Source: Trichaptum fuscoviolaceum
Lineage: Eukaryota > Basidiomycota > Agaricomycetes > Hymenochaetales > Trichaptaceae
Assembly (NCBI GenBank): GCA_910574455.1
Contig: CAJSYZ010000003.1
Span: 3,533,250-3,597,249 of the forward strand
Reading direction: 5' to 3'
Length of the DNA stretch: 64,000 nt
Position numbers and translations under genes: made by a program. Position 1 is the stretch's first letter; each line of letters starts with the position of its first letter. Below the pieces are notes generated by a model. That model was not told where the DNA came from, ran no database searches, and saw nothing but the letters and a program-made list of their open reading frames with translations. Below are positions 10,808 through 24,442 of this stretch, piece after piece.

Positions 10808-13800
10808 ATTGTTAAATGTCGGCTCTAATTCTCTTTGAGTTGGTATGATAGAATCCTATGTGGACTCCTCTGAGAGCAAAGTAGTGTAGTGTACAGTAGT
10901 GAAATGGAAATTTATGAAATTTTTTACTTTGTCTCGAGGTCATCCGGCCGGTTTGTCAGTGCCGATATTATCTAAGAAGATCTCTTCTTTGTCAGCCAGT
11001 GAAGTGGCCCAGGCTATGCAGTAAATGGCTTAGCCCGGTCACATCACATTGTCATGCTATGGCCATGCCACTGCCATGTCACGTCATATTGCCGTGACTT
11101 AGCATAGGTCAGCAAGCTTGTGCTGTCTGTATAATTCACATATATTATGTTGAGTGAACCATCAGTTGCATACCATATACTTAGTATATGGCTCTGTCAC
11201 TGTAATAAGACTATCAGACTTCAAACATATGGAGAAAATACATAATATTGCTTTGTATTCTAAGGTGACTGTAAGGCTATACAAGGCGTCACAATCATGA
11301 CGGTACATTACAAAGCCCGCCATGCTCCGCCAGTGAAAGTCAACTTTCGTGATGTTGATGGCATCTGCCAGCACCATTCTCCATGATGACATGCAGTACA
11401 CAAAGAATTGCTCTCGCCTCTATCTGCATATGTTTTCAGTTTGGGAGGCGATGTCTCAATAGATCTCAGACTTACATATATGGAGCGCTTAAGGCCTTTT
11501 CCATTGGAACAGATAACACTGGTCAATATGTTCTCATTTATACACAGTGCCCGGGAATGCTCTAGCTCTACCACCGTAAGCTCCTAGATGAGTTCCTGGT
11601 TGCTAGAAGGACGTTATCGCACTTCCAAATCCAAGTAGTACTTTGGGCTTATCTCCTTGCGATAGATAATCACATACAACGGGATTGTCGATTGCGGAAA
11701 GCGAGTTCAAGTCACAAGTGAGCAGCTCTCCTACCAGTATGTACAAGTACATTACGCCTTACACATATCTAACTTGATATACTGAACATGCAGTAATACT
11801 GGGGCTCTTTGGTTTCATCAGGCGGGAGGACAATCAAGGTTTGGAATTGCGTATCCAATGTTCAATGAATCTTGATCGATCGCTGAGTGACCAACCGAGC
11901 ATATCTCAAGATAAACGCATAATCTAAGAACCTGTGGCGTTGCAATCGAGAGGCCAGTCAATGAGATACCTTCTGATTGGACTTTCTAGTACTTCATCGT
12001 CGATGATCATCTCACTACTAATAGACGATATGTTGCTAAACCATATATCCAATCAATCGCTAGAGGGCCAGAAATTCCGGAGCCGGTCGATTCCGTACCG
12101 GATGCGATCGAGAATGCTTTGTATTCACAAGAATGCGCAGTTCCAGGCTGGATATCATGTCTTGACAAACAGTAGATCATTTTCCTAACGCCGCCGCCGC
12201 GCTTGTCATAACAAACCAACTAGGTACGAGTATTTACCTTAGTCAATCCTAAACTTACAAGGTCCTCAGAGTGTGAAGCTCGTAGCCCATCTCGGAAAAC
12301 TTGCGAAGTTTTATTTTTCTTCTCGCATAGAGTGACTCACCAGTCATCGGACTCGGAAAACATTCGGCCTTCCAAAACTTTAGGCTCGAGGCTCGATCGG
12401 CCGGAGACAAATTTAGGGAAGGACGGGTCATCTTGAAACGTGCGCAGAGTGACTCAAGCTGGACTCCAGCGAAACGTGCCTCTTTGCCTCGGTGCTTGAG
12501 CTTCGGCAAGCAAATAGACACATCCGAGCGGTCAAACGACGGGCTTCCGGCCGGCTGACCAAAGTCCGGGAGAATTCGCGTTCCTTCTGCAGACCAGCTA
12601 AGATCTTGCGGTGAGACTCGTCAGAAATCAGAAGAACATCAGCGCTCTTTCTGCGTGCACAAGGATACTCGTTATGCTGCGCATGTGCAGCCGCTCAAGC
12701 TCTGTACAGTATAGCGAAATACCACTAGCTGACCAGTGACCGTCCTTCGAATTCCATGTGGTAGAAGTCCGGTGCATACACGGGAGATCAAGTCTTCAAT
12801 ATATTATATATTATAAGATCTCCTTCTAAGATGAACTTCAAATTCACCAGATCCATCTGGTGACTGAATCACATGTATTGTAGGAACGATAGATATGACG
12901 GTTTCTTCTTCGAAAACGCCAACGAACGATGTGTTTGTCAAACCAGTTTGAGGAAGGGAAACCATGCATCATTCCATCCCGGATGTCCCGGCCGGTCATC
13001 AAGGAAAGTACGGTCTGGCGGTTTTGTCATACATACATATAACTGTGTCCTTCAAGTTTTCCGTATTTGAGCGCCAAGGCAAAGAGCAGTTTACGGCACA
13101 ATCGCGCCATTGATGGAGGCTGCACATCAGCCAAAAGTATCGTCGAACAGACCAAAGTTAGCGCTAGCGTAGACGTAATTTTGCTGATATTAGAACAGCC
13201 CGGAATCGGAACGGCAATGCGAGGGACGAAAATGTTATTTGCTTGAGGAATTCGGATGGACTGGAAAGGTGAAGAACAGGCCATGCACTGGATGTGCGGA
13301 GGCCTCATGTCGCGCTTGCGGAGATGAAGAGGGCGCAACCATTCGTCAAAGTGAGCTCAGAAAGAGGCGAGCGCCGCAAATCGGAAGAAAGGCTCCTTGC
13401 AATTAAGCTCTCGGATTTATCCATAAGTGCAAGGGAAGACCAGAACAAAAACGAAACGATTTGGAGACTTGCCTGTGGTCAACTGCGGGGAAGGCCTCCG
13501 TAGGTCGGCAGGCGGAACGTGGGATAAACGAGGGAGGGTACTTGCCACCGCCGCACAGTGCCACAGGCTCAGAAACGGGAAGGACAGGTTCCGCAACTTG
13601 AACTTATGCACATCACTTGGCATAGAATGTACCTTACAGGGTTTGAGATGTCTTGATCCATTCCTTTCAAGATGAAACAGGCGATGGAGAGCGACTGCCG
13701 AAAGAAAAGAGCAAAATCACAAGTGAGTTACGGAGTGTGTGAGAGAGAGATTTCGAGACCAAAAGGCTCACCGTGCGTCAGAGTCCGAGGGCTGATCATA

Positions 13801-14743
13801 TGCTGAAGACACGGAAGAACTCGAGTGTGTCAATCTTCTCTCCTCATAAGCGAAGTCAGTGGAATAGGCCAGGATCCGATGGAGCACTTGATGCCTGTGA
13901 TGCTCCAGAGTTAGAGCAAATACAGCAGAGCAAGGTCGACATCCAGGCTGTATTCAGACGATTTGCACTGCAAGCAGTAGTATTGCACTGAACATGCGGA
14001 CCGGCTTCGTTCAAGCTGGTAGAGATCTAGGCTCAGGTCAGGCGAAAGTGCGTTGTCCCTTGAAGAAGCACGGCAGTCAGCCGGCATCAGGCGCTCGACT
14101 GGACTCGAAGGCACAGATGGGTAAAACTTGAGGGAGATGACGCTTGTTGAAGGCAAAACAGCGCGCGAGAAGAAAGGATAATGAAGTGTGCGAGAGCCTA
14201 AAACGATAACGTGTACCTCGGGTGCTTTTGCGACTGGATGCTCTGCGTGCTGGGAGAATCGAACGTGCACTCGCCGAGGAGGCTCACAGAAATGTTAGAG
14301 ATCTCTCGTGGTGTGCCGCTCCGGGAAATTCGAGGTGAGGTCGACGCCCTGGTTGGCCGTGGATCGACATATCGATATCATATATGGGTGCTAGCGTTTT
14401 CTGTCGAACATTCGACAAACAGTAGAGAAATGTTGAGTATGTCGTTGAAACTGAAGCAACGGTTTCAATGGCGTTGCAGGTGGTTGACTGAGGAGGTATT
14501 CGTGGCTTGGAACTGAACAGATACGACAGTCATGAGGGGAAATCCTGGCAGACGGGAGAAGACGGACCGGGTCCAGAAAAGGCAACAAAGTCGGCAATTT
14601 TATGGAGGACCGCATCAATTTATTTTGCCGGCCGATCCCTGCTCAAATACTTTTACATCCCTCCTCTCTCTTGACTCCCTCAACCGTCCCTCTCCTCCTC
14701 CCCCCTCCTACTGACACCCTCCTCCTCGTCGTCCACGACGTCG
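10808..14743. other. Gene-poor region, no gene recognised
   Basis: About 3.9 kb upstream of the Plavaka start. All open frames are short (104 codons or fewer at 13027-13338 on the minus strand, 119 or fewer at 13911-14270), unrelated to anything I recognise, and not joinable by convincing introns. Locally there are CATG/GTCAC-rich short repeats near 11040-11100, which might be Plavaka subterminal sequence. There is also an AT palindrome at about 12800-12816. The last 130 bp before 14744 are strongly pyrimidine-rich, consistent with a promoter for the ACT-domain gene. The region may hold transposon relics or noncoding RNA. Confidence 0.5.
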
Positions 14744-17036
14744 ATGGCATCTACCCACTCTCATGTCACCATTACCATTCACCCTTGTTCGCTCTCCCTT
14801 GTGCATATACCCCGCACTCGAATCACAGAGCTCAGCCGGCCTATCCTCAAGCAGATCCTCCGCAAGCAGCCCACCTTCCTCAACCTCACCGCAAACGAAA
14901 TCGAGCTGAGCATCTTTGCCGAGGACGAAGAGGTCGCCGACTTCGAACCGATCGCCCGCAGAGACCGACAGCGGCAGCGCGTCCGGGAGCGAGAAGCGAG
15001 GGCTGAAACCGCTCACAGACGCAGGCTGCACCCAACGAGGTCGCGGGACGAGGCTCAGCCAGTGGAGATCTCATTTGAAAAGTGGAAGGTGTTGCAGATA
15101 GATGCGCATGAGGACGATCTGAGTACGTCTTTCTTCAGATTTCCGTCAGAGTTTGGCACGCCTCAGTGGTAGCAGTTCCCCACAGCGCCAACGCGTTGCT
15201 TCTCGGCTCCGCGATGACGCGCTAGGTACTATCACTGGCGCTGGCACAGACCATTGTGCATCGTGCTCACAGCCTTCTCTATCTATAGGTAACTCGGGCA
15301 GCAGAGTCCGCGAGCTGTCGGCGCCGCTGGCGGCGGCAGGGATCTCCATCCTCTATCAGTCCTCGTACATGAGCGACTTCATCTTCGTCAAGGAATCGCG
15401 CTTGGCAGAGGTGATGCAGCTGCTCGACGCCAACGGCTTCAGCCTGTACAACTCGGATCCACATGGGCTAGGTACAACGTCTCTTCTGGACGACCTGCCG
15501 GAGGGGCAGTTAGCGGAGGAGGCAAATGTGTATGGGTATAGCTATCCGGGATCTCCGGGCACTGCTTCTCCACACCCACGCGATGGCGCTGTCCTGTCGC
15601 GGACGCGAAGCCCTTCGCTTGCGTCACTAACAGCGCTCTCGCTAGCAATGTCTCGAAGCGCTACTCTGGAAGACCTTCAGGCTGTCGCTGCCATGGCAAA
15701 ACTTGACTTGAAGCTCCCGAGTGATTTGGACTTGTCCGGTGCGACATCGCCAGCGACCCGGACACCAAAGAAGTCCATGAGCCCCACCGCCGCACCTGTA
15801 GAAGTCCTCTGTCCCGATATCGCATGTGTCGGTCTTACCGAGAGTGCGGCTGATGTCTGGGGAATCAAAATCCTCACATTGGTCGGTTATCCGGAGCTTA
15901 TTCCCTCTTCGTCGGCCTCTTCTCCGACAAGCGCTCGAAACATCGCTCGTATGGACAACTCGCCACTCGCCGAATCTTTCTACAGCTCCGCGTTCAGCAA
16001 TCCCCGAATCCGAAATGCCAGTCCTGCACCGGAGGGCCTGTCTCCAACGGAGGACATGGAACATACTTTCGGTGTTGATGATTCACTCCGGACAAAGCGG
16101 TTCGTCGTAGGAGGTGCAGATCCGTCCTCGAGTAGCTCTTCTCCGGGCAGCTTGTCGTCCTGTTCGAGCGATGAAGACGAAGAGGAATATTTCTCATCAT
16201 CTTCACATTACACGCGGACACGAGACAACATTGCTGCGACTCTTTCAACCCCGTCTTTGGTCAGTTCAGTCTCACAGTCTTCTGCGCGATCGTTGCCGGA
16301 GCGGTTGGATATGCATTATCGCTCTGGTGACGCCCGGTCCGCCCTGCGTCGGTTCCAGGCGGAACGACGACGATCTTCGTCTTCCAAGAGCGACCCTGTA
16401 GACTTGGAGCAGGACAAACGTCGACATTCGAGTGCTAGCTCCAGCGAAAGCCGCTCAAGAGAAACTACGCGTTCAGCCTCACGCGTCCCGTTCTTTTCTT
16501 TTACGCGTACCGCGGAGGGCTCATCGCTCACGACCGACCTAGGTGTCCTTGCAGCTTTGTTCGGACCTGAGGAGCGGCACATGCTTATCTCTCAGGGCGG
16601 AATTTTGGATGCCGGGGACGAACTCAATGAGGAAGCTGCTGCTGGAGATCATTATAGACGCAGTAGTGACTCGGATGACTTCGAATTGGACGGCGATGTC
16701 TTGTTTGAGCAACGCGATGATGTTGATGCTCCTGGTACGATGAAGTGCTTGCAGATTGACCTTCGCAAGTTCGGGCTCGGTGAGTTCTCCGTCTCTTATC
16801 TTCGCGTATTATAGCTTATTAATGACGCATTTACTCAGAAAAACATGGCCTGGTGAACCGATTTTCGCGCGTTCTCGAGGACAATGGAATAAACCATATG
16901 TACAGCTCGACTATCAAGACCGCTAACCTTCTCGTGAGTCATATATAAGCCTTATTACATACATTTAGCTCACTCTATGAATAAGGTCGACAAAGGAAAC
17001 GCAAGACGAGCCCGATCGCTCTTGCGCTCCTGCTGA
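14744..17036 (+). CDS. CASTOR-like ACT-domain protein (GATS family)
   Basis: ATG at 14744. Exon 1 runs to about 15121 (donor GTACGT) and exon 2 begins at about 15137. A 63-nt GT-AG intron at about 15228-15290 is in frame and could be retained. Exons at about 16840-16935 and 16986-17036 end at TGA. Two ACT blocks are visible: SILYQSSYMSDFIFVKES (about 15350-15400), matching the human CASTOR1 pattern around its first ACT pair, and CVGLTESAADVWGIKILTLV (about 15825-15885). Human CASTOR1 (329 residues) senses arginine upstream of TORC1. Here the protein is roughly 700 residues because a Ser/Asp/Glu-rich insert of about 300 residues (15910-16740) separates the second ACT block from the C-terminal stretch (KCLQIDLRKFGL...GLVNRFSRVLEDNGINHMYS). 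An amino-acid-sensing role is inferred from the fold, not shown. Confidence 0.75.
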
Positions 17037-20000
17037 GTGACCGACACTCTATATGCCCTCATTTCTGTTTGCCTACTCACTGGATCACTCACCATATGCG
17101 ATTTTTTTGGTTTGACCCAATGAGTAGGCCGCACGGGCGTATTCGATCTACTGAATGACCGGCCGACCGGCCTACCGACAAAACCCAACGAAAGGAACGA
17201 TAAGAAAGAAGTCAAAGAACATACACATATACGAACAAAATAGCCATGAAAAGACCCACGACGGCTTCGACGCATTTCCCTACACATAATTGGCATCCAC
17301 ACATTTCCATTATTCTCATGTCATTCCATCTACACATCCTCGCATGTCCTAAACTTATGCTTGCATCATCGCCCCCTCCCATTAAACATCGTACAAAAAA
17401 TCAATCCTATTTTCCCCTTCATCCTTCAAATGTGACATACTTGGAAAAGATTGGAATGAACTTATTGACTTTGCTTCTACTTTGAACGTCCTTTGCCTTC
17501 TTTCTCTATTTTTACGACCGCCTTTCTTTTGACCCTCTTCTATCTAAACCCATCTTGCACATTGACGAGCCAGCTTCCTTTCTCACTGTGCATCTCTCCG
17601 CGCCAAGCCGCCATGTTCTTGGATCGCGAGCTTATCTATTCTATTCTTTCCCGCATCTCTTCTCATTGATCTCGGATTTGGCTACTGCATTCCCCTATAT
17701 CTCACCCTGGCACGCCTCACATTCAATCCCCACTGTATCACGAGATACTCCTTGTTCTATACACCTATACACATACCATAGGAGATACTTATCTTCCCCT
17801 GTTACTCTCTTATCTCCAAGTAGTGGAAAAACATACTGTATCCAGACAGCTGCTTTCAAGTACTGATATGCTTGTTTGAGCTTCGGCCCTTCGTAACGCC
17901 TAGTATTTCAAATGGAATCCTTGTATTGGTACTACATATATGCACATGTATGGAGCATGTATTACCCTGAAATCGCATTGACCTGCGAACTTACAATGGT
18001 ATTCACTGCGGTGCTAGTCATCTACACAATGTAAAGCCATATTTAACCTTCTCCTGACGCCGTCGTGGTTACCTGACTCCCTAAAGCTTTGCGCAGTTAA
18101 AGTTTGAGTGGGCTATTAAGGACTGTGGGGAGACCCAGTTGAGTTCGTGGCAAGGCTTCGGTGATCTAAAAATAGTAGGCAATTCAAGAGGACAAGAGAA
18201 GCAAAAGAACCAGAAGCTGTAGTGATCAAGCCCGTTGGTATGACCATGATGACACCGGAATTGTAGCTGTAGCCATCATCCATCTGATCACGAACGTGCA
18301 AAGTATACGCCCTCGCGCCTTATAGTGACGGAAGCAGTACATTGTACCCATGTCCTCCCCTCAGATCTGGACTGGGAACGAGGCCCATTCCAAGATTAGG
18401 ATTAGGGTGCAGAGATGGACAGAGAATGTCTGTTCGGCTAAGTGGTTGCGTCAAGAGGGCCTGAGAACAGAGAATATACATAGATGATGAGCTAGCCTCG
18501 ATACAGTACCCAGTCCCGATTTCGCCGCAAGTGCGATCATGCACAAGATTCAGCACCATTCATCCCGCTCAGGCTCGGCCGACAGTGCATAGAGAGTCAA
18601 TCTGGAATGGAAGAGGCTTTCACGGATATAAGATGGCGTGTATGTATGTGGAATGAATGGGGAGATGCGCATCTGTCTGCACAAGCCGGCGGCGGTGGTG
18701 AGCGCCCTTCACTTCGCCGAACGTGTGTAACCTGCTTAGCCCCCGCGGGGCTAGGAAGGCTTCTGTTCTTGCCTTATTAGCCGTGGAAAGTTCGAAATTA
18801 AATGATGAAGACGTGTACAGCTATACTGATCGTGATGAAAGCGGAGATTAATGAAAGTCAGGAACGGTGAGCTTGTAGACACGAGTGGACGAGGCGCAGA
18901 CCATTCGTAAAGCTGGAGCTCAGATAGCAGGATGGTATGTCTGTCCAGAGCCCGGATATGGATCAACGCTGAGCATTGGGAAGTCTTGCAACGGATTGAA
19001 GCAGCCCACCAGTAGATCTCATCGACTGAGGCTACCATGATTCCAGAAGTCGTGGTCGATTTTTAGGGTCATGTGCTTGAGCAGAGGGCTCTCTTTGGAC
19101 TGGCGTTCTGTGGGACGCACCGTTGTGAAGTAGGTGCATTTTGAGACATTAGTTGCTTTCATTATCACAGACGTGAAACGACGATGAGCCCGTCAGGCCG
19201 CGTAAATCCCGCGGACACTCTGGTTTGGTGGAGATGAAGGTGCGCACTGCACTAGAATCCCATCGACAAGTAGCGCTAACGCTCAAGAGGTCTGCGGAAG
19301 TGCTCGGCAGCAATGGGCAATTGTCGGAAATGAAGACTAGTGTAGCTCATAGTTGGTGAAGCAGAAGGGACATTGGACTGACCTGCGCGTTTGAAAGCTT
19401 CTATGTGTGCATGTGCGGGACGGAGATGGCATGCCTATGATAAAAGAAGAGGACGGACATCAGATATGAAAGGCGTAAGTGATAAGAAATCGTACATAAA
19501 TCTGCTCGAAAGTTGTCATGTAGAACCTTCCTCGGAATAAACTCCTCCTAATTGCATTTCACGAGGCAGTCTATTGAGCCTTCCATTGGCATGAAGATGA
19601 AGATTACAAGCCCGGGCGGTTAATGGGTCTTCTTGATGTTCATTCTAGGCTCGAGGCGGCTCTCGAGTTTCTTCAATGAGCTCTTTGGTGATACTTTTCG
19701 CATTGTGAAGGACAGCATAAAGGGGCGAGATGGTGAGCACTGGGGGTCGGACGACCATTCTCGTTGAGAGAGACAAAGGCTGACGCGTCGACGCGAACCA
19801 AAGGCAGGGACCGCACGTGATGTTATGGTGACTTGATATTGATTATGATATTTGTACGCAGGGCAGCAGTTTAGCGGTATTTGGCAATAGGATACTACTA
19901 GGGACTCAATGGTCGCCGGTGCCTCTCCCATCTTCTACCGCGATTTTCTTTTCTTTAGTTTTCAACGACGGCCTTCGCTCTTTTTCTCCTACCACGACCA

Positions 20001-20091
20001 GCGAGACATACTGGCAGAAAACCCACCTTCATTGCCTCTTTTCCCCTCATTCTCCGCGACCTTTGTAACGAACACATATGAAGACCTGACT
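17037..20091. other. Long intergenic region, no gene recognised
   Basis: About 3 kb between two plus-strand genes. Bases 17250-17870 are pyrimidine-rich on the plus strand. Minus-strand open frames at 18320-18559, 18751-19038 and 19620-19931 are short and unrecognised. There is a small GC-rich hairpin at about 18738-18755 (TAGCCCCCGCGGGGCTA). The final part should contain the promoter and leader of the RasGEF gene. Confidence 0.45.
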
Positions 20092-23000
20092 ATGCAGACT
20101 GAAGCGTTACCACCCGATGCATCAGGCACACATGGTCTCCCCAGTATCCCGACTTTGCCTCCGATAGAGATACCACATTCGGACCTCAGCCCAGCGTTAA
20201 CATCTTCTGGAAGTGGCTCAAAGGCATATAGACGAGAGTCGGAAGACAATCAACCCTCTTCAGCGGCACTTTCGGAAGAATCTTACGCGACAGCTTGCAG
20301 TTCTCCGCTTGCGACACCTGCTGAATACTTTGGTGATGGCGTTATGGCTGACTCGCGCCCCCAGCAATCTGCTTCGTCCCGTGTATTATCCAAGTCTTTC
20401 TCCGTAGACTCCTTTGCTAGGGATCAACAACTGCGCAGTTCAGGATCCACCTCTCCCACCGACTCTATGCGAACGGCTGGACCTTCGTCAAATAAGAACA
20501 GGCTATCAATTATTGAATCCGAAGTGGTGGAACGTTGGCGTGCTATGGAAGCAGAGCAGCGTCCTGCGCCTCAACCACGACCCTCATCGTCGTCGGGTTC
20601 CGGAATACGGGGGTTCGCATCCAGAGTCAGACGTCAGTCGCGATTGCATCATCCTTCTGCTGGGAACAGGACAAGGGAAGACGAGATCGATAGTTCTACG
20701 TATGAAGACTCGGAAATTGAGCTCGGGGGTCAAGAAAATCGAGCAGTAACAAAGACGAAAGAGTTACGGCGCCGATTATTGGCCCCGAAACGTTCTGGAT
20801 CTACTCCGACGCCCAGTATGAACGAGCGAGTGCAGTTGCCAGCTCCCTCGCGCTCCCGTCGACTGTCGTCCATGGTCCCAAATGCAAAGCAACTTCTTCC
20901 AGATACGAACAAGGCAGCCGCCACTCAAGTGGCGAATGGGCCTCTGCGGTCACCCGTCCTACGAAGTCAAGCTTCCGCTCCTACGTCCTTAAGCTCTCCA
21001 AGAATCCGTGCGCAAACGTTGAACCATAAACCCGACGACCATACCAAGCGGCCGGCTCGGCCCCCAGTGGCGTTACATATCGATACGGAGAATCTCTCAG
21101 TGCGTAACCAATATATTTAAAGGGTGATTAATAGTTCTCTGACCGATGCCACAGAAGCCAGATGTATTACCGTTGACGATTGCCGTCATCGGGGCTCGTC
21201 GGTGTGGGAAATCATCTTTCATTCGAAGGGCATGGAGGGGTTCGCGTATCGATACGGCAACTGAACATATGCAAGCTAATACTGAAGATGCGAGTGGGAG
21301 GATCATTCGATGTAAGACTTCTCATTCAATGAAACGTTATACTCTTTCTCGTTACTGAATTTTGAACCTAAGATGCTTGTCGAAAGGCGTATATGAATGA
21401 CTTCTTAGGCAAGGACTACATCTTGAAGTTAATTGAAGTCAGAGTAGAAGATCTTTTATATCAAGATGGTAAAATGCATGGGTCTTTCTGGCCAAACGCT
21501 CTTCCGAAGATCGACGCAGTGTGTATATTGTACAATGCCTCGGAAAGGTCTTCATTTGACCACGTAGAAAGCCTTATACGTAGGATGATTATTACTTTCT
21601 ATTATTCGAGAACCTCATTGATCTCATTCATCGATGTAGGTGGATGCCGTGATTCCGTACTTCCATTCATTGTCCTTGCCTGCAAATCCGATTTACCACA
21701 CGCTATCCAGCCCCATGAAGCCTCTGAGGTTGCTTCAAGATACGATGGCGGAATAATTGAAATTTCAAGCAACGAGGTTGGAAGGGAAAAGGCTCAACGT
21801 AGTGTGTATGTGATCCTTAAAGGTGTTATGCGAAAAAGAAGTGAGTTTGCTTCTTACTGACCACCGGATCCCGTTCATTATATTCGGATGAATGAGGCTG
21901 ACGCATTGCTACCTTTCAGATGGTGACATTGATCCAAACATGAACCCCTGTTCGCCGAATCTTCATGGTGCACCTATACCTTTGCCATGGGATAAGAGAG
22001 TTACGAGCAGATCACCTCCCCCTAACTCAGCCACATCACTTTCAACCGCTCTCAAGACCAAATCCAAACACATATCATCCCATTTTTCTTCTAACGAGCT
22101 TCCCATTCAACATCCTCCTCCTCAAGGTCCGCTTCCGCTTCCCCCACAACCTCCTGCCCCACAATCTCCACTCCCTGCGCTACCCGTGACTTCGGTCAAT
22201 TCGCTAACTTTCATGCTTGACGAACCGGCCGACGTACCTGTACCACAACCACCACAAGAACAAATAAATTCCACATCGACCACAGAACCACAAGAGCAAG
22301 TCAAGCCACTGCAGACTATAAATGCCCTCCCACTTCCCCTCTCCCCTTCTCGCTCACGGTCCATGAGTGACATCAATCAACAGCTTACATCACAGCAGTT
22401 CGGCATGAACGAGAAAGCAGAGAGTGAGCATGGGCTCAGGTCTTCGAGGAGTATCATGGATCTAGCAAAGTCGGTGCACGAGAGCTCAGAAACCTTGAAT
22501 AAGGTTGATCCTGTTGCGGATACTTCGGCACAGACGGAGACCAATGAGCCGCAACAAGCGAACTCCGGAGAAGGTCCCATTCCCATTCCGAAGAAAGAAC
22601 TAAAGCAACCGTAAATATCCTTTCCTTGTGTGCCAGGTAGTACGGTACTGACATCAGACATTAATCTGATTACAGACAATCGGTTCCCTGGGCATCACTC
22701 GACGAGTTGATCGACAAGTTGTTTTTCATCGCTGTAAGCGGAGATGGTGAGTTCTGGAGTCCTCCTTTTGGGGTTATATCATTGCTAATTGTATCAAATA
22801 AGATCCTTCATTTATCCAACATTTCTTCCTCACCTACCGCCGGTTCTCCACTCCACGCCGAGTTCTTCTGGCTATGCAAAAGCGAATGCTTGACCTCAGC
22901 CAGACGGTTACTGATTATTCGTTATCATCTTATGCTCAGATGCGGTATGTTAATTATTATTCACACGCACAGTAACACATTCCTCACATTCGCGTTCCTT

Positions 23001-24442
23001 AGTATATGCAATCTTCTTGAGCAGTGGACACAGGAATATCCTAATGATTTTGCTGTCCCTGGTGCTGCGGGGGCCCTGAACGCTCTCATTAAGCAAATCC
23101 TCCGTCAAACCCACACACTTTATTATGGATCAGATCTTCTTCCTTTCATCGAAATGTTGCCTACTATACAAGATCTCGACAGCGCGTGGGCAATGCCCGA
23201 ATCGTCTGTTGCGGAGGATGACTCTGATAGTAATTATGATGTTGATGGGCATAGTGAAGGAGACACCCAGTCCTCCACTTTGAAGAATGAGAGTATCCTT
23301 TCTGCCAACAGTTCACAACTATCCGGCCGAGACCGGAAAGCCAGTTTTTCGTTGTCCGCAAAGGCGATTATGCAAACGCCAATCGCTTCGGTTCCATCGC
23401 CAACACGGGATATGATTGCTCGGCTAGCAAAGACTTCGAATGCTTTGCTACACTTCGACTCTGATGATGTTGCCAAGGAGATTACGAGACGCGAACTGGA
23501 ACTGTATATGGCTATTGAGCCTCGCGATTGGTTGCGCCATACTTTGGTATCTGGGAAGAAGGATCCTAATCATGACAGGATTGCGCGCTTTAACTGTGCT
23601 TTCAATGGTTTGCACGACTGGTCAGTGTCTTCTCACGTACTGTCATTCGCATCGGTACGAATAATCTGATTTGCAGGGCGGCGTCAATGGTCTTGTGCCA
23701 TGACAAACCGAAAGCTCGAGCTCGTGTAATCGAGAAACTCGCAGACGTTGCAGTGAAGTTGCGAAATATGAATAACTACTCCGGTTTACGAGCCATCATT
23801 ACTGCAATCACACAATCGACATACCCAAACGACGAAGTCATGGAGATTTTCGGCAAGACTGATTTATATAAGAAGTACCTCAGCTCAGATATTCTCATGA
23901 GAACAGCGGGTGCTCATCAGTCATATCGCCTCGCACTTCGAAATACGAAGGGTCCTTGCATTCCTTGCTTGTTCGTAACTCTTGCCTTTCTTTGGTTCCG
24001 TTTTCTGACGAGATCCTTCAACAGGGAAGTACACACATCAGATCTGCGACGTGCTCATGAAGGCAACCCTGACTACAAGCCTGACGATCCTGAGAAAGTT
24101 CATTGGGCAAAATTCAGCATGATTGGCAAATTTGTCGGAATAACAACTCAGCTTCAAGCCCAATGCCGGAGTCAGCCTGGCTACGACATTCCTGAGAACC
24201 CTGCTGTTGCGCAGTTATTCGATGTGCCTGTCATGGATTATGATGTATGTGTTCTGGATTATCTTGTTTGGAATTTACTCATTACTCTCTTGTAGATGCA
24301 ACAAGAGCGGTTAGGCCTTCCTCCGGCCGACGATGTGGAGCCATACGTTGTACATTTACCCCCGTTATTTGGCACGGAACACTCGAGTAATTCGAAAGAT
24401 TCTGGTGGTCTAGTCAAACGTCTTCTTTTTTGGTCTACATAA
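20092..24442 (+). CDS. RasGEF with an N-terminal Ras-like GTPase domain
   Basis: The preferred start is ATG 20092, although the frame is open from 19909. The first third is Ser/Pro-rich and disordered. After an intron at about 21100-21152 comes a P-loop, GARRCGKS (about 21192-21215), and a Ras-like core (FLGKDYILKLIEV, DAVCILYNASERSSFDHVE, VLACKSDL). A second proline-rich linker (about 21920-22610) follows. A RasGEF N-terminal motif (LDELIDKLFFIAVSGD, IQHFFLTYRRFSTP, 22700-23160) and the catalytic RasGEF/CDC25 domain (LLHFDSDDVAKEITRRELEL, RIARFNCAFNGLHDW, KARARVIEKLADVAVKLRN, NNYSGLRAIITAI, 23440-24220) complete the protein. It ends at TAA 24442. Catalytic function: GDP/GTP exchange on Ras at membranes. 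The GTPase domain lacks a DxxG switch and has CKSD in place of NKxD, so it may not hydrolyse GTP. The gene is convergent with BEM1. Confidence 0.85.

Noticed and set aside
11040..11100. Short CATG/GTCAC repeats as the Plavaka terminal inverted repeat
   Set aside because: No matching counterpart was found at the 5112 end and no target duplication could be paired, so I do not call element borders.
14230..14270. A GAATCGAAC stretch as a tRNA T-arm
   Set aside because: No acceptor, D-arm or anticodon stem can be folded around it.
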